A stretch of DNA of 64,000 nt, taken from Scilla litardierei (taxonomy: Eukaryota > Streptophyta > Magnoliopsida > Asparagales > Asparagaceae). The stretch lies in contig CM061142.1 in the NCBI GenBank assembly GCA_030789695.1, forward strand, positions 285,140,165-285,204,164, written 5' to 3'. The position numbers and the translations under genes were made by a program. A model generated the notes under the pieces. That model searched no databases. It saw nothing but the letters and a program-made list of their open reading frames with translations, and had not been told where the DNA came from. Below are positions 1-8,590 of the stretch, piece after piece (position 1 is the stretch's first letter; each line of letters opens with the position of its first letter).

Positions 1-245
1 TTGAGGGCCTTGGCCGCAGAGATCGTATCGTTCTGGAACTGGATAAATGCGGCTTTTTTCGACTTGCGCTCTCCGGTCACCGGCTTGCCGAGCGTGGTGG
101 AGACGCCCGCCGCCGGCGGAGGAGCGGCGGCGCCGGGATTGACAACGGCAGGGGCGGTGGCGGTTGGGGCGGTGGAAGGAGCATTCGAGATGAGGTCCAT
201 CAGCGTCGTTCCGGCGGATGGATCGTTGCCGCCGCCGGATGCCAT
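1..245 (-). CDS. 5' coding exon of a host gene (partial), unidentified product
   Basis: An open frame on the minus strand starts at the ATG at 245-243 and runs off the left edge with no stop, giving about 81 codons. It begins MASGGGNDPSAGTTL, passes through a low-complexity Ala/Pro/Thr stretch, then becomes basic and less biased (GKPVTGERKSKKAA), followed by FIQFQNDTISAAKAL. A disordered Ala/Pro-rich start before a conserved basic stretch is common in large plant scaffold proteins. I have an unverified impression of a conserved plant protein annotated with ARM/HEAT repeats, but the repeats would lie outside the window and I do not assign a name. The opposite strand is also open here, as expected for GC-rich coding DNA. 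It is the only stretch in the window that looks like a normal host gene. The start is the first ATG of the frame and is preceded by a plausible short leader. Confidence 0.55.
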   Translation of the reverse strand, partial: MASGGGNDPSAGTTLMDLISNAPSTAPTATAPAVVNPGAAAPPPAAGVSTTLGKPVTGERKSKKAAFIQFQNDTISAAKAL

Positions 246-768
246 TGCGATCGATGATGAGATCTGTGGAGGGTTTGGATTCCAGAGGAAGAAACGGAGG
301 GGTGTTGTGAGTGTCCCATTTCCGATATCCGCGGGAACTCGAGTCCGATCTTCACCTTAGGGTTCAAAAATAAATAATGCTCATAAGGAGCGTAACGGGT
401 GATGTTATTCATTTGAAAACTTACGGATTACAAATTATCGCTGCATCTGTAAATTTTTAATCTGCAAGTCTTCTTAAAATAAAGATGCAAGTGCAAATAT
501 TTGTTTCCATATAACCTATGTGCAATATGTATCTGGCACACTTAAAAAAAATATCATACGGTTCCTATCTTTTGCATGAAAGGAGGAAAAGAAGGGTTTT
601 TCTAGGGTTCATCCAATCTCTTCCGTATTTCGGTATTAATCCTCTAACATTCCGTATTTTAAAAATAATCAACCTTGAAAATTAACTGTTCTGGCGAAAA
701 TAACTGCTCTGGCGAAAATAACTGCTCGTTGACAAATTTGCTGACCGTCGCCGGCGACCACGTCACCT
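246..768. other. Leader and upstream region of the host gene, then LINE leader
   Basis: No gene is supported here. The part next to 245 should be the 5' UTR and promoter of the minus-strand gene. The sequence turns AT-rich after about 360, with poly-A/T runs near 545-555 and 655-670. The LINE probably begins somewhere between 600 and 769, but its 5' end has no recognisable boundary. Confidence 0.4.
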
Positions 769-1345
769 ATGCCGAAATCAGGGCAATTTCTGTCGGATTC
801 GGTGGACACGGGCCGGGAGAGGTCTGGGGAGGAGGATGATCTCCTATCGCGAAGTACGAAGAAGGTTAAGGCAAATGAGATGGAGGGCGATGTTCTTGAA
901 ATGATAGACTCTGTAGATGCCTGGATCAAGGCACGGATGTTCCTCGCTCACAACTTGTTGGTGTCATTCATTCGGAGTCCCCGGCCCGTCGCTCTTTCAA
1001 AGATGCATGCTTGGGGTTTCAATCTGTGGACAACCAAGCGTCGTCGATGGAGAGTGACAGTACTCAGTTGGAAGATGATATTCGTGTGACTCCAATGGGT
1101 GAATGGGAAAGCATTGACCTTTCGTCGGCCTTTAAGCAACGTCTCCGACTTAAATGCCAACGTTCGGTAATCGTTAAGCTCCTTGGTCGGAATGTAACTT
1201 TGCGAGTTTTAGAGGCTAGATTGATTCATCTCTGGAAACCCAAAGGGGAGTTAGAATTGATTGAGCTTGGATAGGGGTTTGTAATGGTGAAATTCACTTG
1301 TGAGGAGGATTTACTCTTCGCCATGGAGGAAGGCCCTTGGATGGT
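769..1345 (+). pseudogene. LINE ORF1 (DUF4283-type nucleic-acid-binding protein), piece 1
   Basis: This is the N-terminal part of a plant non-LTR retrotransposon ORF1. ATG 769 opens a frame beginning MPKSGQFLSDSVDTGR. The frame is lost between about 870 and 960 and resumes in another frame near 970 (RRSFKDACLGFQSVD). From about 1150 it shows the DUF4283 pattern: SVIVKLLGRNVTLRVLE, then LIHLWKPKGELELIELG, then FTCEEDLLFAMEEGPWMV. An in-frame TAG at about 1272 is another break. The coding line stops at 1345 because element A is inserted; it continues in the same frame at 11021 once one TSD copy is set aside. In this family ORF1 binds element RNA. The copy is dead. Confidence 0.85.
1341..1345. 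repeat. Target-site duplication of element A, left copy (ATGGT)
   Basis: The five bases ATGGT precede the 5' LTR, and the same five follow the 3' LTR at 11016-11020. This exact 5-bp duplication fixes both ends of element A. Confidence 0.95.
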
Positions 1346-1636
1346 TGTAACGACTGCTTTTCATGTATCTGGATTTATTATAATATAATATATGTTTTGG
1401 TGGATTTTCTCCTCATGTGTGGTTTTCGTCTCCGTAACTTTCACTTTCGATCGTTTCGTCGTGTTTTCTCGTTTCTTCTTTAGGATCGTCGATTTCGAAG
1501 TATGTCATTCGTGACGGACTTCATAACAGTCGTATCTTACTATTAGATCAAGCCTAGGAGTCTTAGGAATTGATCCCGGGGCCCCGCGCTCCGTATCGGA
1601 ACTTTTGGTGCTCGTTAGCCGGTATGAGAAGGGGCA

Positions 1637-2030
1637 CCGACCGACTAGATGACGATCCAGTCGGTCGGCAATCCTCCTTGGACCGACTAGTTGGCTTTCT
1701 AAATTTCTCAGGAGTTACTGTTTATCGTTAGTCGGTCTAAGAACGTTGGTTGACCGACTAGGTTGCAAACTAGTCGGTCAGCAATGCTTCTTTAACCGAC
1801 TAACTCTTCAACTAAATTTTAGTATCAATACTGTTCACTCTTAGTCGGTCTAAGAACGTTCATCGACCGACTAGATGTTAAACTAGTCTGTCAGTATTTG
1901 TTCATGGACCGACTAAATCTAAATCTTATGTTCGTTCAGAAGTTACTGTTTACACTTAGTCGGTCTGCGTTGGTCGACCGACCGACTAGTTGCCAAACTA
2001 GTCTGTCAGTGGTTGCTCTTTGACCGACTA
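1637..2030 (+). promoter_or_regulatory. Array of TAGTCGGTC / GACCGACTA half-sites in U3 of A
   Basis: About 15 half-sites alternate in orientation over some 390 bp, often paired as inverted repeats around short spacers. GACCGACTA contains ACCGAC, the core of the DRE/CRT element bound by plant DREB/CBF factors. The array ends about 44 bp before the TATA-like site. Its position suggests a U3 enhancer; binding is inference. Confidence 0.6.
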
Positions 2031-2073
2031 ATCTGTGTTAAAACCCTAATTTCTGGGCAGCCGCCAGCCCATC

Positions 2074-2083
2074 CTATTTAAAC
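2074..2083 (+). promoter_or_regulatory. TATA-like box of element A 5' LTR
   Basis: CTATTTAAAC lies just after the half-site array and before a C/T-rich stretch that plausibly contains the transcription start. The same site recurs at 9319-9328 in the 3' LTR. Confidence 0.6.
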
Positions 2084-2351
2084 CCCTCCCAAACGTTTTC
2101 TTCTTCCTCCACTCGACCCAAAACCCTAGTTTCTCCCCCATTGAGCCCCCATCTTCCTCCAAGCCCTATTCCTTCATCCCAAGCCCTAGATTCATCATCT
2201 AAACCCTCCATCAACTCTATCTACCTCTCATTTTCCCCAAAATCTCACCAAATCCCCAAAATCCCCCAAAAACCCTAACTCTCCAAACTTCTCCATTTGT
2301 TTCCAGATCTGGTCCTAGGGTTCCCCGGAGTGTTTCTTCCGCTTCCTCTCG

Positions 2352-2449
2352 GTAAGAAATCGATCTCTTGACGTTTTTATATCCTATTTGTATTTTTATG
2401 AAACCCTAATGAAATTTCATGTTGTTTGATGTTTGTTTCCCCATAACAG
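2352..2449 (+). other. Possible leader intron inside the LTR of A
   Basis: GTAAGAAATC forms a strong donor and a T-rich tract ending in CCCCATAACAG forms an acceptor 98 nt later. Element C keeps the acceptor context (CATGGCAG then CGAT, minus strand near 13955). The donor is less clear in C. Splicing is inferred. Confidence 0.35.
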
Positions 2450-3770
2450 CGATTTCCCCCGTAGATTAGCATCCGCGAGACGAACCTTCGTAATCGTCAT
2501 TCCCGGTGCTAGGCAAGTGAAACTTGCCACTTAGGGTTAGGGCCGTGTTTTAGGCCACCTTGCTTGTTGTAGGCGTAAAAGAGGCTAGGCGACGAAATGA
2601 TACTCGCCTAGGCGCAAATTGGGGAACTAGCTTGACAACGAAGCTAGTTCCGACATATATCATGTTGCACAATTACCATGTCATGTTTACTTTCCATTAA
2701 CGGTACGCGAATTAATTGTCATGTCATTGCATTCTTTAAGTGATCCTGTGATTGCGTAGCATCGCTACAATACTTGTGTTCCTGGCTCGTGACCAAAAGC
2801 GAGCATAATGAGTTGCTAACCCCAACGCTCGATATTGAATTGTGAACTAAGAAACAAGCTCCCGTGCGGGGCAACCCTGGCTCACTTGCTGGGCTCATGT
2901 ACAGGGACCCTGGCTTGTTTACGTGTGGGATGGGGTAAGAGTTAAGCGGCCATTCAACTGGGAGTCTGCCCAATCAGCAACTGCAGTTGTAAGGCGTAAA
3001 CTCTGGGGTGGGGTAGTGTTTAGGGCCGATCAGTGTGAATGATGTACCATTCAGCTGAAGGGCGTAAACATCTACAAACAACAGTGAAACGTGAATAGTG
3101 AATTGATTAAGATTGTTAGTAGCTTGGCTAATCTTGTCTTGTCCCGATACTTGTTCTCTTGTACTTACTGTTCACCATGTCTTAATTGTGCACTCATGTT
3201 ATAACTGCCATGTCATGCATACTAAAACTGCTAGGTTGCTAGTTGCCTTACTTTCAGTTTCCTTGCCCAAGTCTTTTAGACTTGCTGACATGTGCCCCTT
3301 TACTCTTTTGGGTGACACATGTTAGATCCTGAACCTGGGTACCTTGTTGAGGACGAGGTGTTTGCTGACGTCGAGCCCGAGCTTGTGTTTGACGGGGAGT
3401 ACTTGGACACTGGGGACCAGTCCTAGTGTCTTCGTTGTGTTTTACTTTTGTTTTGACAGTTGTTTTGTTATCGGTGCGTAGCACCTATACTTTGTTATGT
3501 CGTTGCTTTTGTTGGCCTTGTTCTGGGCCTTTAGACTCTTTCTTTTAGCCTGGTGGCTTTTCTGGATGTTGGACTTATTTTCATGTTGGACAATTTGTGA
3601 GATATGAGATTTTATTTCAGTCTCTCCTTGTGTTATTATTGTTGTTCCGTTGTGGTTACATGGACCTGCTTATGTTTTATTGACGCTTATCGGGTTTGGG
3701 GCTTCACAGCTCCACTCTCGTGCGGACCTTTTCACGTCTCGCCTCCATTTTAGGGAAGCGGGTCGTGACA

Positions 3771-3913
3771 GGTTTTGTTGGTGGCCCATGCAGGTCCTTC
3801 TGTAACTGCGATTTTTGGAATAGCGATAATAATATTAGAATGTCCAATAAACTGAGTTCGACGTCCGAGTCATAAGCTATGAGTCTAATCTGATTCGTTT
3901 TCTGTGTCACTAG
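3771..3913 (+). other. Primer-binding region and leader of element A
   Basis: The LTR ends at 3770 and gag starts at 3914. The expected tRNA-Met site TGGTATCAGAGC is absent. A conserved block GGTGGCCCATGCAGGTC starts about 10 nt after the LTR and is also present in C (near 18814-18830, minus) and B (near 61048-61063, minus). The first TGG, near 3780, is the best primer-site candidate. The remaining leader is also similar in A and C, which suggests shared packaging signals. Confidence 0.5.
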
Positions 3914-5086
3914 ATGGCAGGAAGACGATTCACCCGTGGTGGGGGTAGTGGTGCGCTCCCTCATGATGAGGAGCCTGAGCGGGAACCCACCAACGATGAG
4001 ATGATGCGGATGATGCTCCAGATGATGCAAGTGCAGCAGGGCGTGCTTCTGCAAGGCCAGAATGCTCCACTTGCTCGAGCTGCCCGGGCTCTTCCGGATG
4101 CCCCTCGCTCTGAGCCAGGAGCGAAGCAATTTCGGGAGCTGGGTCCCGCATATTTTGATGGGTCTGAGGGTCCTCTGGCTGTCGATGAGTGGATTCGGAA
4201 CATCGAGGACAATCTGAAGATGGCCAAGATCACCCCGGCTGGATGGGTTGATTTGGCGAAGAGGCAACTCAAGGATAATGCTCGGAATTGGTGGGATGCG
4301 GAAGAGAAGATGCTGGTGGAGCCGATAGCTTGGGCTACCTTCAAGGCCAGATTTGAGGGTGAGTTCTTCCCGAAGGCTGCCAGGGAAGAGATGCTGCAGC
4401 GTTTTATCGATTTGAAGCAAGGAAGCTCGTCGGTGGACCTATATCACCAAGAGTTCATGAGGCTGAGTCGGTTCGCACCAAAGATGGTGCAGGACGCTGA
4501 GGAGAGAGCTCAAAGGTTCCTGCAGGGACTTGCTTCGGAGCTCCAGAGTTTTGTGACCTCTTCTGACCGGGAGTCTTATCAGAAGGTTCTAGTAGCAGCC
4601 AAGAGGCAGGAGCTGCTCGTGAACCAGAGGAGGGGGTCTATTGTTGGTGCTGGGAAGAGGCCTGTGGAACAGGCGAGAGCTGTGGTTAGACCTGGATTCA
4701 GGCCTAATCAGTCCGCTCAGTTTAAGAGGCCAGGAGGGCCCATTCTGAAGACTTGCCATTTCTGCGGCAAGCCTGGCCACATCAAGGATCAGTGTCGGAA
4801 GTTTTTGGGCCAGTGTCTGGTTTGTGGTGATGCTTCCCATGTCGCGAAGGATTGTCGGCATGCGGGTCAGCTGCGGAGGGCACCTGTTGCAGCTCAGCCG
4901 TTGCAGCAGCGAGCGTCTGTTCCTGCTGGTCGTGGAGCAGCTCTTGTTCCGCAGAGGCATGCTTTTCAGCAGGCTGTTCCGCCGAGGAGGCAGGCTTTTT
5001 TGATGACCGCTATGGAGAGCGAGGCTGTGGATGAGGTTATCGCAGGTAATCCTCAATCTAGCTGTTACTTTTCTAGCTGGTTTTGA
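3914..5086 (+). CDS. Gag protein as read from unspliced RNA (390 aa)
   Basis: If intron 1 is not removed, translation from ATG 3914 reads through the second zinc knuckle, enters the intron at 5046 and stops at 5084-5086 after about 13 intron-coded residues. The product is a complete Gag: the gag domain (about residues 75-210), a basic linker, two CCHC knuckles and a Gln/Arg-rich tail. Gag should coat element RNA and form the particle. This frame is intact, unlike pol. The same arrangement is seen in element B at 60932-59840, although that gag carries stops. Confidence 0.7.
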   Translation: MAGRRFTRGGGSGALPHDEEPEREPTNDEMMRMMLQMMQVQQGVLLQGQNAPLARAARALPDAPRSEPGAKQFRELGPAYFDGSEGPLAVDEWIRNIEDNLKMAKITPAGWVDLAKRQLKDNARNWWDAEEKMLVEPIAWATFKARFEGEFFPKAAREEMLQRFIDLKQGSSSVDLYHQEFMRLSRFAPKMVQDAEERAQRFLQGLASELQSFVTSSDRESYQKVLVAAKRQELLVNQRRGSIVGAGKRPVEQARAVVRPGFRPNQSAQFKRPGGPILKTCHFCGKPGHIKDQCRKFLGQCLVCGDASHVAKDCRHAGQLRRAPVAAQPLQQRASVPAGRGAALVPQRHAFQQAVPPRRQAFLMTAMESEAVDEVIAGNPQSSCYFSSWF

Positions 5087-5158
5087 TTGTTAGATTGTGT
5101 TGTTTGCTTGAACATGGTTGTTTGCTAGACTAGGGTTTAATTGTTAATTGATTATTAG
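5046..5158 (+). other. Intron 1 of element A, between gag and protease (113 nt)
   Basis: The donor is CAG/GTAATC, the interior is T-rich with several stops, and the acceptor is TTATTAG. Removal joins a one-base codon remnant (5045) to two bases (5159-5160) and restores the protease frame exactly. Element B has a homologous intron at the same codon and phase (59839-59740), more diverged than the flanking coding sequence. Confidence 0.75.
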
Positions 5159-7569
5159 GTGTGGTTTTGGTTTGCACATTTCCTGCACGGGTCCTCTTTG
5201 ACTCTAGTGCATCGATGTGCATTATTTCTCGGAGCTTCGTGGAGAGGCATTCTTTGTCGACGTCCCCTCTTCCCAAGAGATGGAATATCGTTACAGGGAA
5301 TGGCGTGGTCTCGGTGCATCGTGGTTGCAATTCTTGCTCGTTGGTGGTCTGTGGACGTGAGCTTTTCGCTGATTTCATTGTCCACGATATCATCAACTAT
5401 GATGCAGTCCTTGGGATGGACTGGCTTGCGAGCTTCTATGCTACAATCGACTGTCGAAGAAAGAAGGTGATGTTCGAGATTCCCGGACATCCAGTATTTG
5501 AGTTCAGTCGTGGTAGCAGTTCGCTTGGTCCTGTCAGATTTCGGGCCAGGCCGGTGGAGGTTGTGGTTATGCAGATGGAGCTGGAGTGGCCAGCTGTGGT
5601 GCGAGATTTTGGCGACGTCTTCCCCGAGGAGATGTCTGGTTTGCCGCCTGATCGAGCTCTAGAATTTTCTATCGATCTTGTTCCGGGTGCGCAGCCGATT
5701 TCGAAGGCGCTGTATCGTATGGCACCCGCTGAATTGGAAGAGTTGTGGAAGCAGCTGGATGAGCTTTTGTAGAAGGGTTATATTAATCCTAGCGTGTCTC
5801 CGTGGGGAGCACCGGTGTTGCTGGTGAAGAAGAAGGATGGTTTGCGTCGCATGTGCGTGGACTATCGGGAGTTGAATGCGGTGACCATTAAGAATAAATA
5901 CATGTTGCCTCGCATCGATGATATTTTTGATCAGCTTGGAGGTTCGAGGGTGTTTTCTAAATTGGATTTGAGGAGTGGTTATGAAGGTGAAGAAGGATGA
6001 TGTTCCGAAGACAGCGTTCAGGACGAAGTATGGACACTATGAGTTCGTGGTTATGCCTTTCGGCGTAACTAACGCGCCCGCAGTTTTCATGAATTTGATG
6101 AACCTGATTTTCTACGACTTTTTAGATAAGTTTGTCGTTATCTTTATTGACGACATTCTGATCTACTCGAAGTCGGAGGAAGAGCATGCCTCGCACTTAA
6201 GGACGGTGTTGGAGATTTTGAGGAAGCATCGGTTGTATGCTAAGTTTTCGAAGTGCGAGTTTTGGCTGGATAGAGTTGCCTTTCTCGGGCATGTGGTGAC
6301 TGGAGATGGTATTTCAGTGGATCCCGAGAAGATTAGGGCCATCAGAGAGTGGCCTGTTCCGTCGTCTGCATCTGAGATTCGGAGTTTCCTTGGACTTGCT
6401 GGTTATTATCGGCGATTCATTAAGGACTTTTCCCGTATTGCTGAGCCGATGACCAGGTTGACGCGGAAGGATGTTGCTTTTGTTTGGTCGGGTGATTGTG
6501 AGAATGCTTTTGGCATTCTGAAGGAGAGGTTGACGACTGCCCCTATTCTTGTTGTGCCTGATCGCAGCGGTGGATTTGAGATCTTTTGCGATGCTTCTGG
6601 CAAGGGTCTCGGTTGTGTGTTGCATCAGCATGGGCATGTTGTGGCGTATGCGTCTCATCAGCTTAAGGTTCATGAGAAGAATTACCCGACGCATGATTTG
6701 GAGTTGGCTGCCGTTGTGTTTGCTCTTAAGATTTGGAGGCACTTCCTGCTGAGTGAGAGGGTGAAGATTTTCACCGATCACAAAAGCTTGAAGTATATTT
6801 TTACTCAGAAGGAGCTCAACATGCGAAAGCGTCGATGGTTGGAGCTTATGGCGGATTATGAGATTGATTTGCAGTATCACCCTGGCAAGGTGAATGTGGT
6901 CCCTGATGCGCTGAGTAGGCTTCCCGCGGTGATGGTTTTGACCTCGCAGTGGAGATTGCAGCAGGATTTTTGTGAGTCTGGCGTGGAGATTGTTCTTCAT
7001 GGGGAGGCTTCTTCGTTGATGTACATGCATGTACAGTCGACGATCGTGGATCGGATTAAGGCTGGCCAGGCTGAGGATCCGAAGCTGGGAAGATTCGGGA
7101 GCAGGTGGAAGCCGGTCTGCGGACTGACTTTTTGGTTCACGAGGATGGCTCGCTGAGGTTTGGAGCCAGGTTGTGTGTGCCAGCTGGGGATATTAGAGAG
7201 GAGTTGATGGTGGAGGCACACAGTTCGCCGTATTCTGTGCATCCTGGTGGCACCAAGATGTACCAGGATCTTCGTCTGAATTTTTGGTGGCATGTCATGA
7301 AGAGGAGTGTGGCTCGGAGTGTGGCCAAGTGTTTGGTTTGCCAGCAAGTGAAGGCGGAGCATCAGCGTACGGCCGGGTTGCTACAACCGCTACCGATTCC
7401 GGAGTGGAAATGGCAACACATTACTATGGATTTCGTGACTGGACTACCTCGGAGTCCGAAGCTGAATGACGCGATTTGGGTGATCGTAGATCGATTGACC
7501 AAATCCGCGCACTTTATTCCATTCCGAGTGGGACAGTCCACTGAGGCGCTAGCAAGGAGATATATGGAG

Positions 7570-7641
7570 GTAAAATTCTTTTACTCTCCGTTTTATTTCC
7601 TTTTCCTAGTTTGGATAGTGATGTAACGTGAAATCGTGCAG
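7570..7641 (+). other. Intron 2 of element A, within the integrase core (72 nt)
   Basis: The donor is GAG/GTAAAA, the interior is pyrimidine-rich and the acceptor is GTGCAG. It is a phase-0 intron with in-frame stops. It splits the integrase catalytic core between the first Asp (7429) and the second Asp (7684). Element B has it at 57322-57252 with about 90% identity by eye, higher than intron 1. Confidence 0.75.
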
Positions 7642-8577
7642 GAGGTCGTGCGACTTCATGGAGTCCCCGTGAGTATCGTGTCTGACAGAGACACGAGGTT
7701 CACATCTCAGTTCTGGCAGAGTTTGCAGAAGAGCTTGGGTACGTGTCTGAGTTTCAGCACGGCGTACCATCCGCAGACGGATGGCCAGTCCGAGAGGACG
7801 ATTCAGATTTTGGAAGACATGCTGAGGGCGTGCATGTTGGATTTCAAGGGTTCGTGGGAGGACCATCTACATCTGGTAGAGTTCTCTTACAACAACAGCT
7901 TCCAGGCGAGTATTGGCATGGCGCCTTTCGCCGCTTTGTATGGGAGGAAATGTCGATCGCCATTGAGTTGGGATGACGTTGGTGATCGGGAGCTGTTGGG
8001 ACCTGAGATGATCGTGGAGGCCGTGGATATCGTCAGGAATATTCGGGAGAGGTTGAGGATTGCTCAGGACCGTTTTAAGCATTGGGCAGATGCTAAACGT
8101 CGTCCTTTGGAATTTCAGCCGGGTGACCATGTGTTCTTGAAGATTTCCCCGAATCGCGGTGTGATTCGTTTTGGGAAGCGAGGGAAGTTGAGCCCGCGAT
8201 ACATTGGACCATTTGAAATTTTGGAGAGGGTTGGCGAGGTAGCTTATCGCTTGGCCTTGCCGCCATCTTTGGAAGGAGTTCACAATGTTTTCCATGTGTC
8301 GCAGCTTCGTCGATACATTAGCGATCCGTCTCATGCTGTGGATTTTTCGGAGATTACCGTTCGCCCCGATATGACGTATGACCAGCATCCAGTGCAGATT
8401 CTGGACAGGCGTCAGAAGTCGCTTCGGAACAAGATTGTCAATCTTGTGAGGGTGATGTGGCGACACGGCTCACCTGGAGAGTCTACTTGGGAGAATGAGG
8501 ATGAGATGCGAGAGCGTTTCCCACTTTTGTTTCCGGACACGTGAGCGTTTGGAAATTCCGAGGACGGAATTTTTCTT

Positions 8578-8590
8578 AAGTTGGGGAGGA
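8578..8590 (+). other. Polypurine tract of element A
   Basis: AAGTTGGGGAGGA abuts the TG of the 3' LTR, as expected for the plus-strand primer. Confidence 0.85.

Larger units (their letters stand above)
1346..3770 (+). repeat. Element A 5' LTR
   Basis: This 2,425-bp LTR runs from TGTAACGACT to GGTCGTGACA. The U3 holds an array of AGTCGGTC half-sites (1637-2030), followed by a TATA-like site (2074-2083) and a pyrimidine-rich start region with several AACCCTA motifs. A leader intron is possible at 2352-2449. The distal part (2500-3770) has no ORF of note and is shared with the LTRs of C and B. Confidence 0.95.
3914..8544 (+). pseudogene. Element A gag-pol polyprotein, three exons, disrupted
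   Basis: The polyprotein encodes capsid and the replication enzymes of the chromovirus. Gag starts at 3914. Its N-terminal gag domain is followed by two CCHC knuckles, CHFCGKPGHIKDQC (4754-4795) and CLVCGDASHVAKDC (4814-4855). Protease follows intron 1; its active-site triplet reads DSS at 5200-5208, where DSG/DTG is usual. RT carries FIDD at 6143-6154. RNase H and the integrase HHCC follow. Integrase Asp 1 is at 7429, Asp 2 at 7684 and Glu at 7792, with a GPF/Y-like segment and then a chromodomain (about 8390-8541). Breaks: TAG at 5770-5772, a small deletion with frameshift near 5983, and a one-base loss near 7090. Introns at 5046-5158 and 7570-7641 preserve phase. Confidence 0.9.

Noticed and set aside
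1..360. Open frame on the + strand over the left end
   Set aside because: It is antisense to the minus-strand exon with ATG at 245, whose composition and sequence look like a real plant protein. The + frame reads as a GC-rich shadow.
1637..2030. Regular short repeats that might suggest a CRISPR-like array
   Set aside because: Motifs are 8-9 bp, in both orientations, with irregular spacers, inside a plant LTR. This fits a promoter array.
2719..3484. Small ORFs conserved between the two LTRs of A
   Set aside because: Conservation comes from the LTRs being recent duplicates; C and B do not keep these frames.
3780..3798. Resemblance of the leader block GGTGGCCCATGCAGGTCC to the anticodon arm of plant initiator tRNA-Met
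   Set aside because: The similarity is in the same sense, not complementary, and is gapped, so it would not prime. It is probably chance, and the tRNA was compared from memory.
5200..5208. DSS instead of DSG in the protease of A as a novel active site
   Set aside because: Element B has the normal triplet and A has other inactivating mutations, so decay is the simpler reading.
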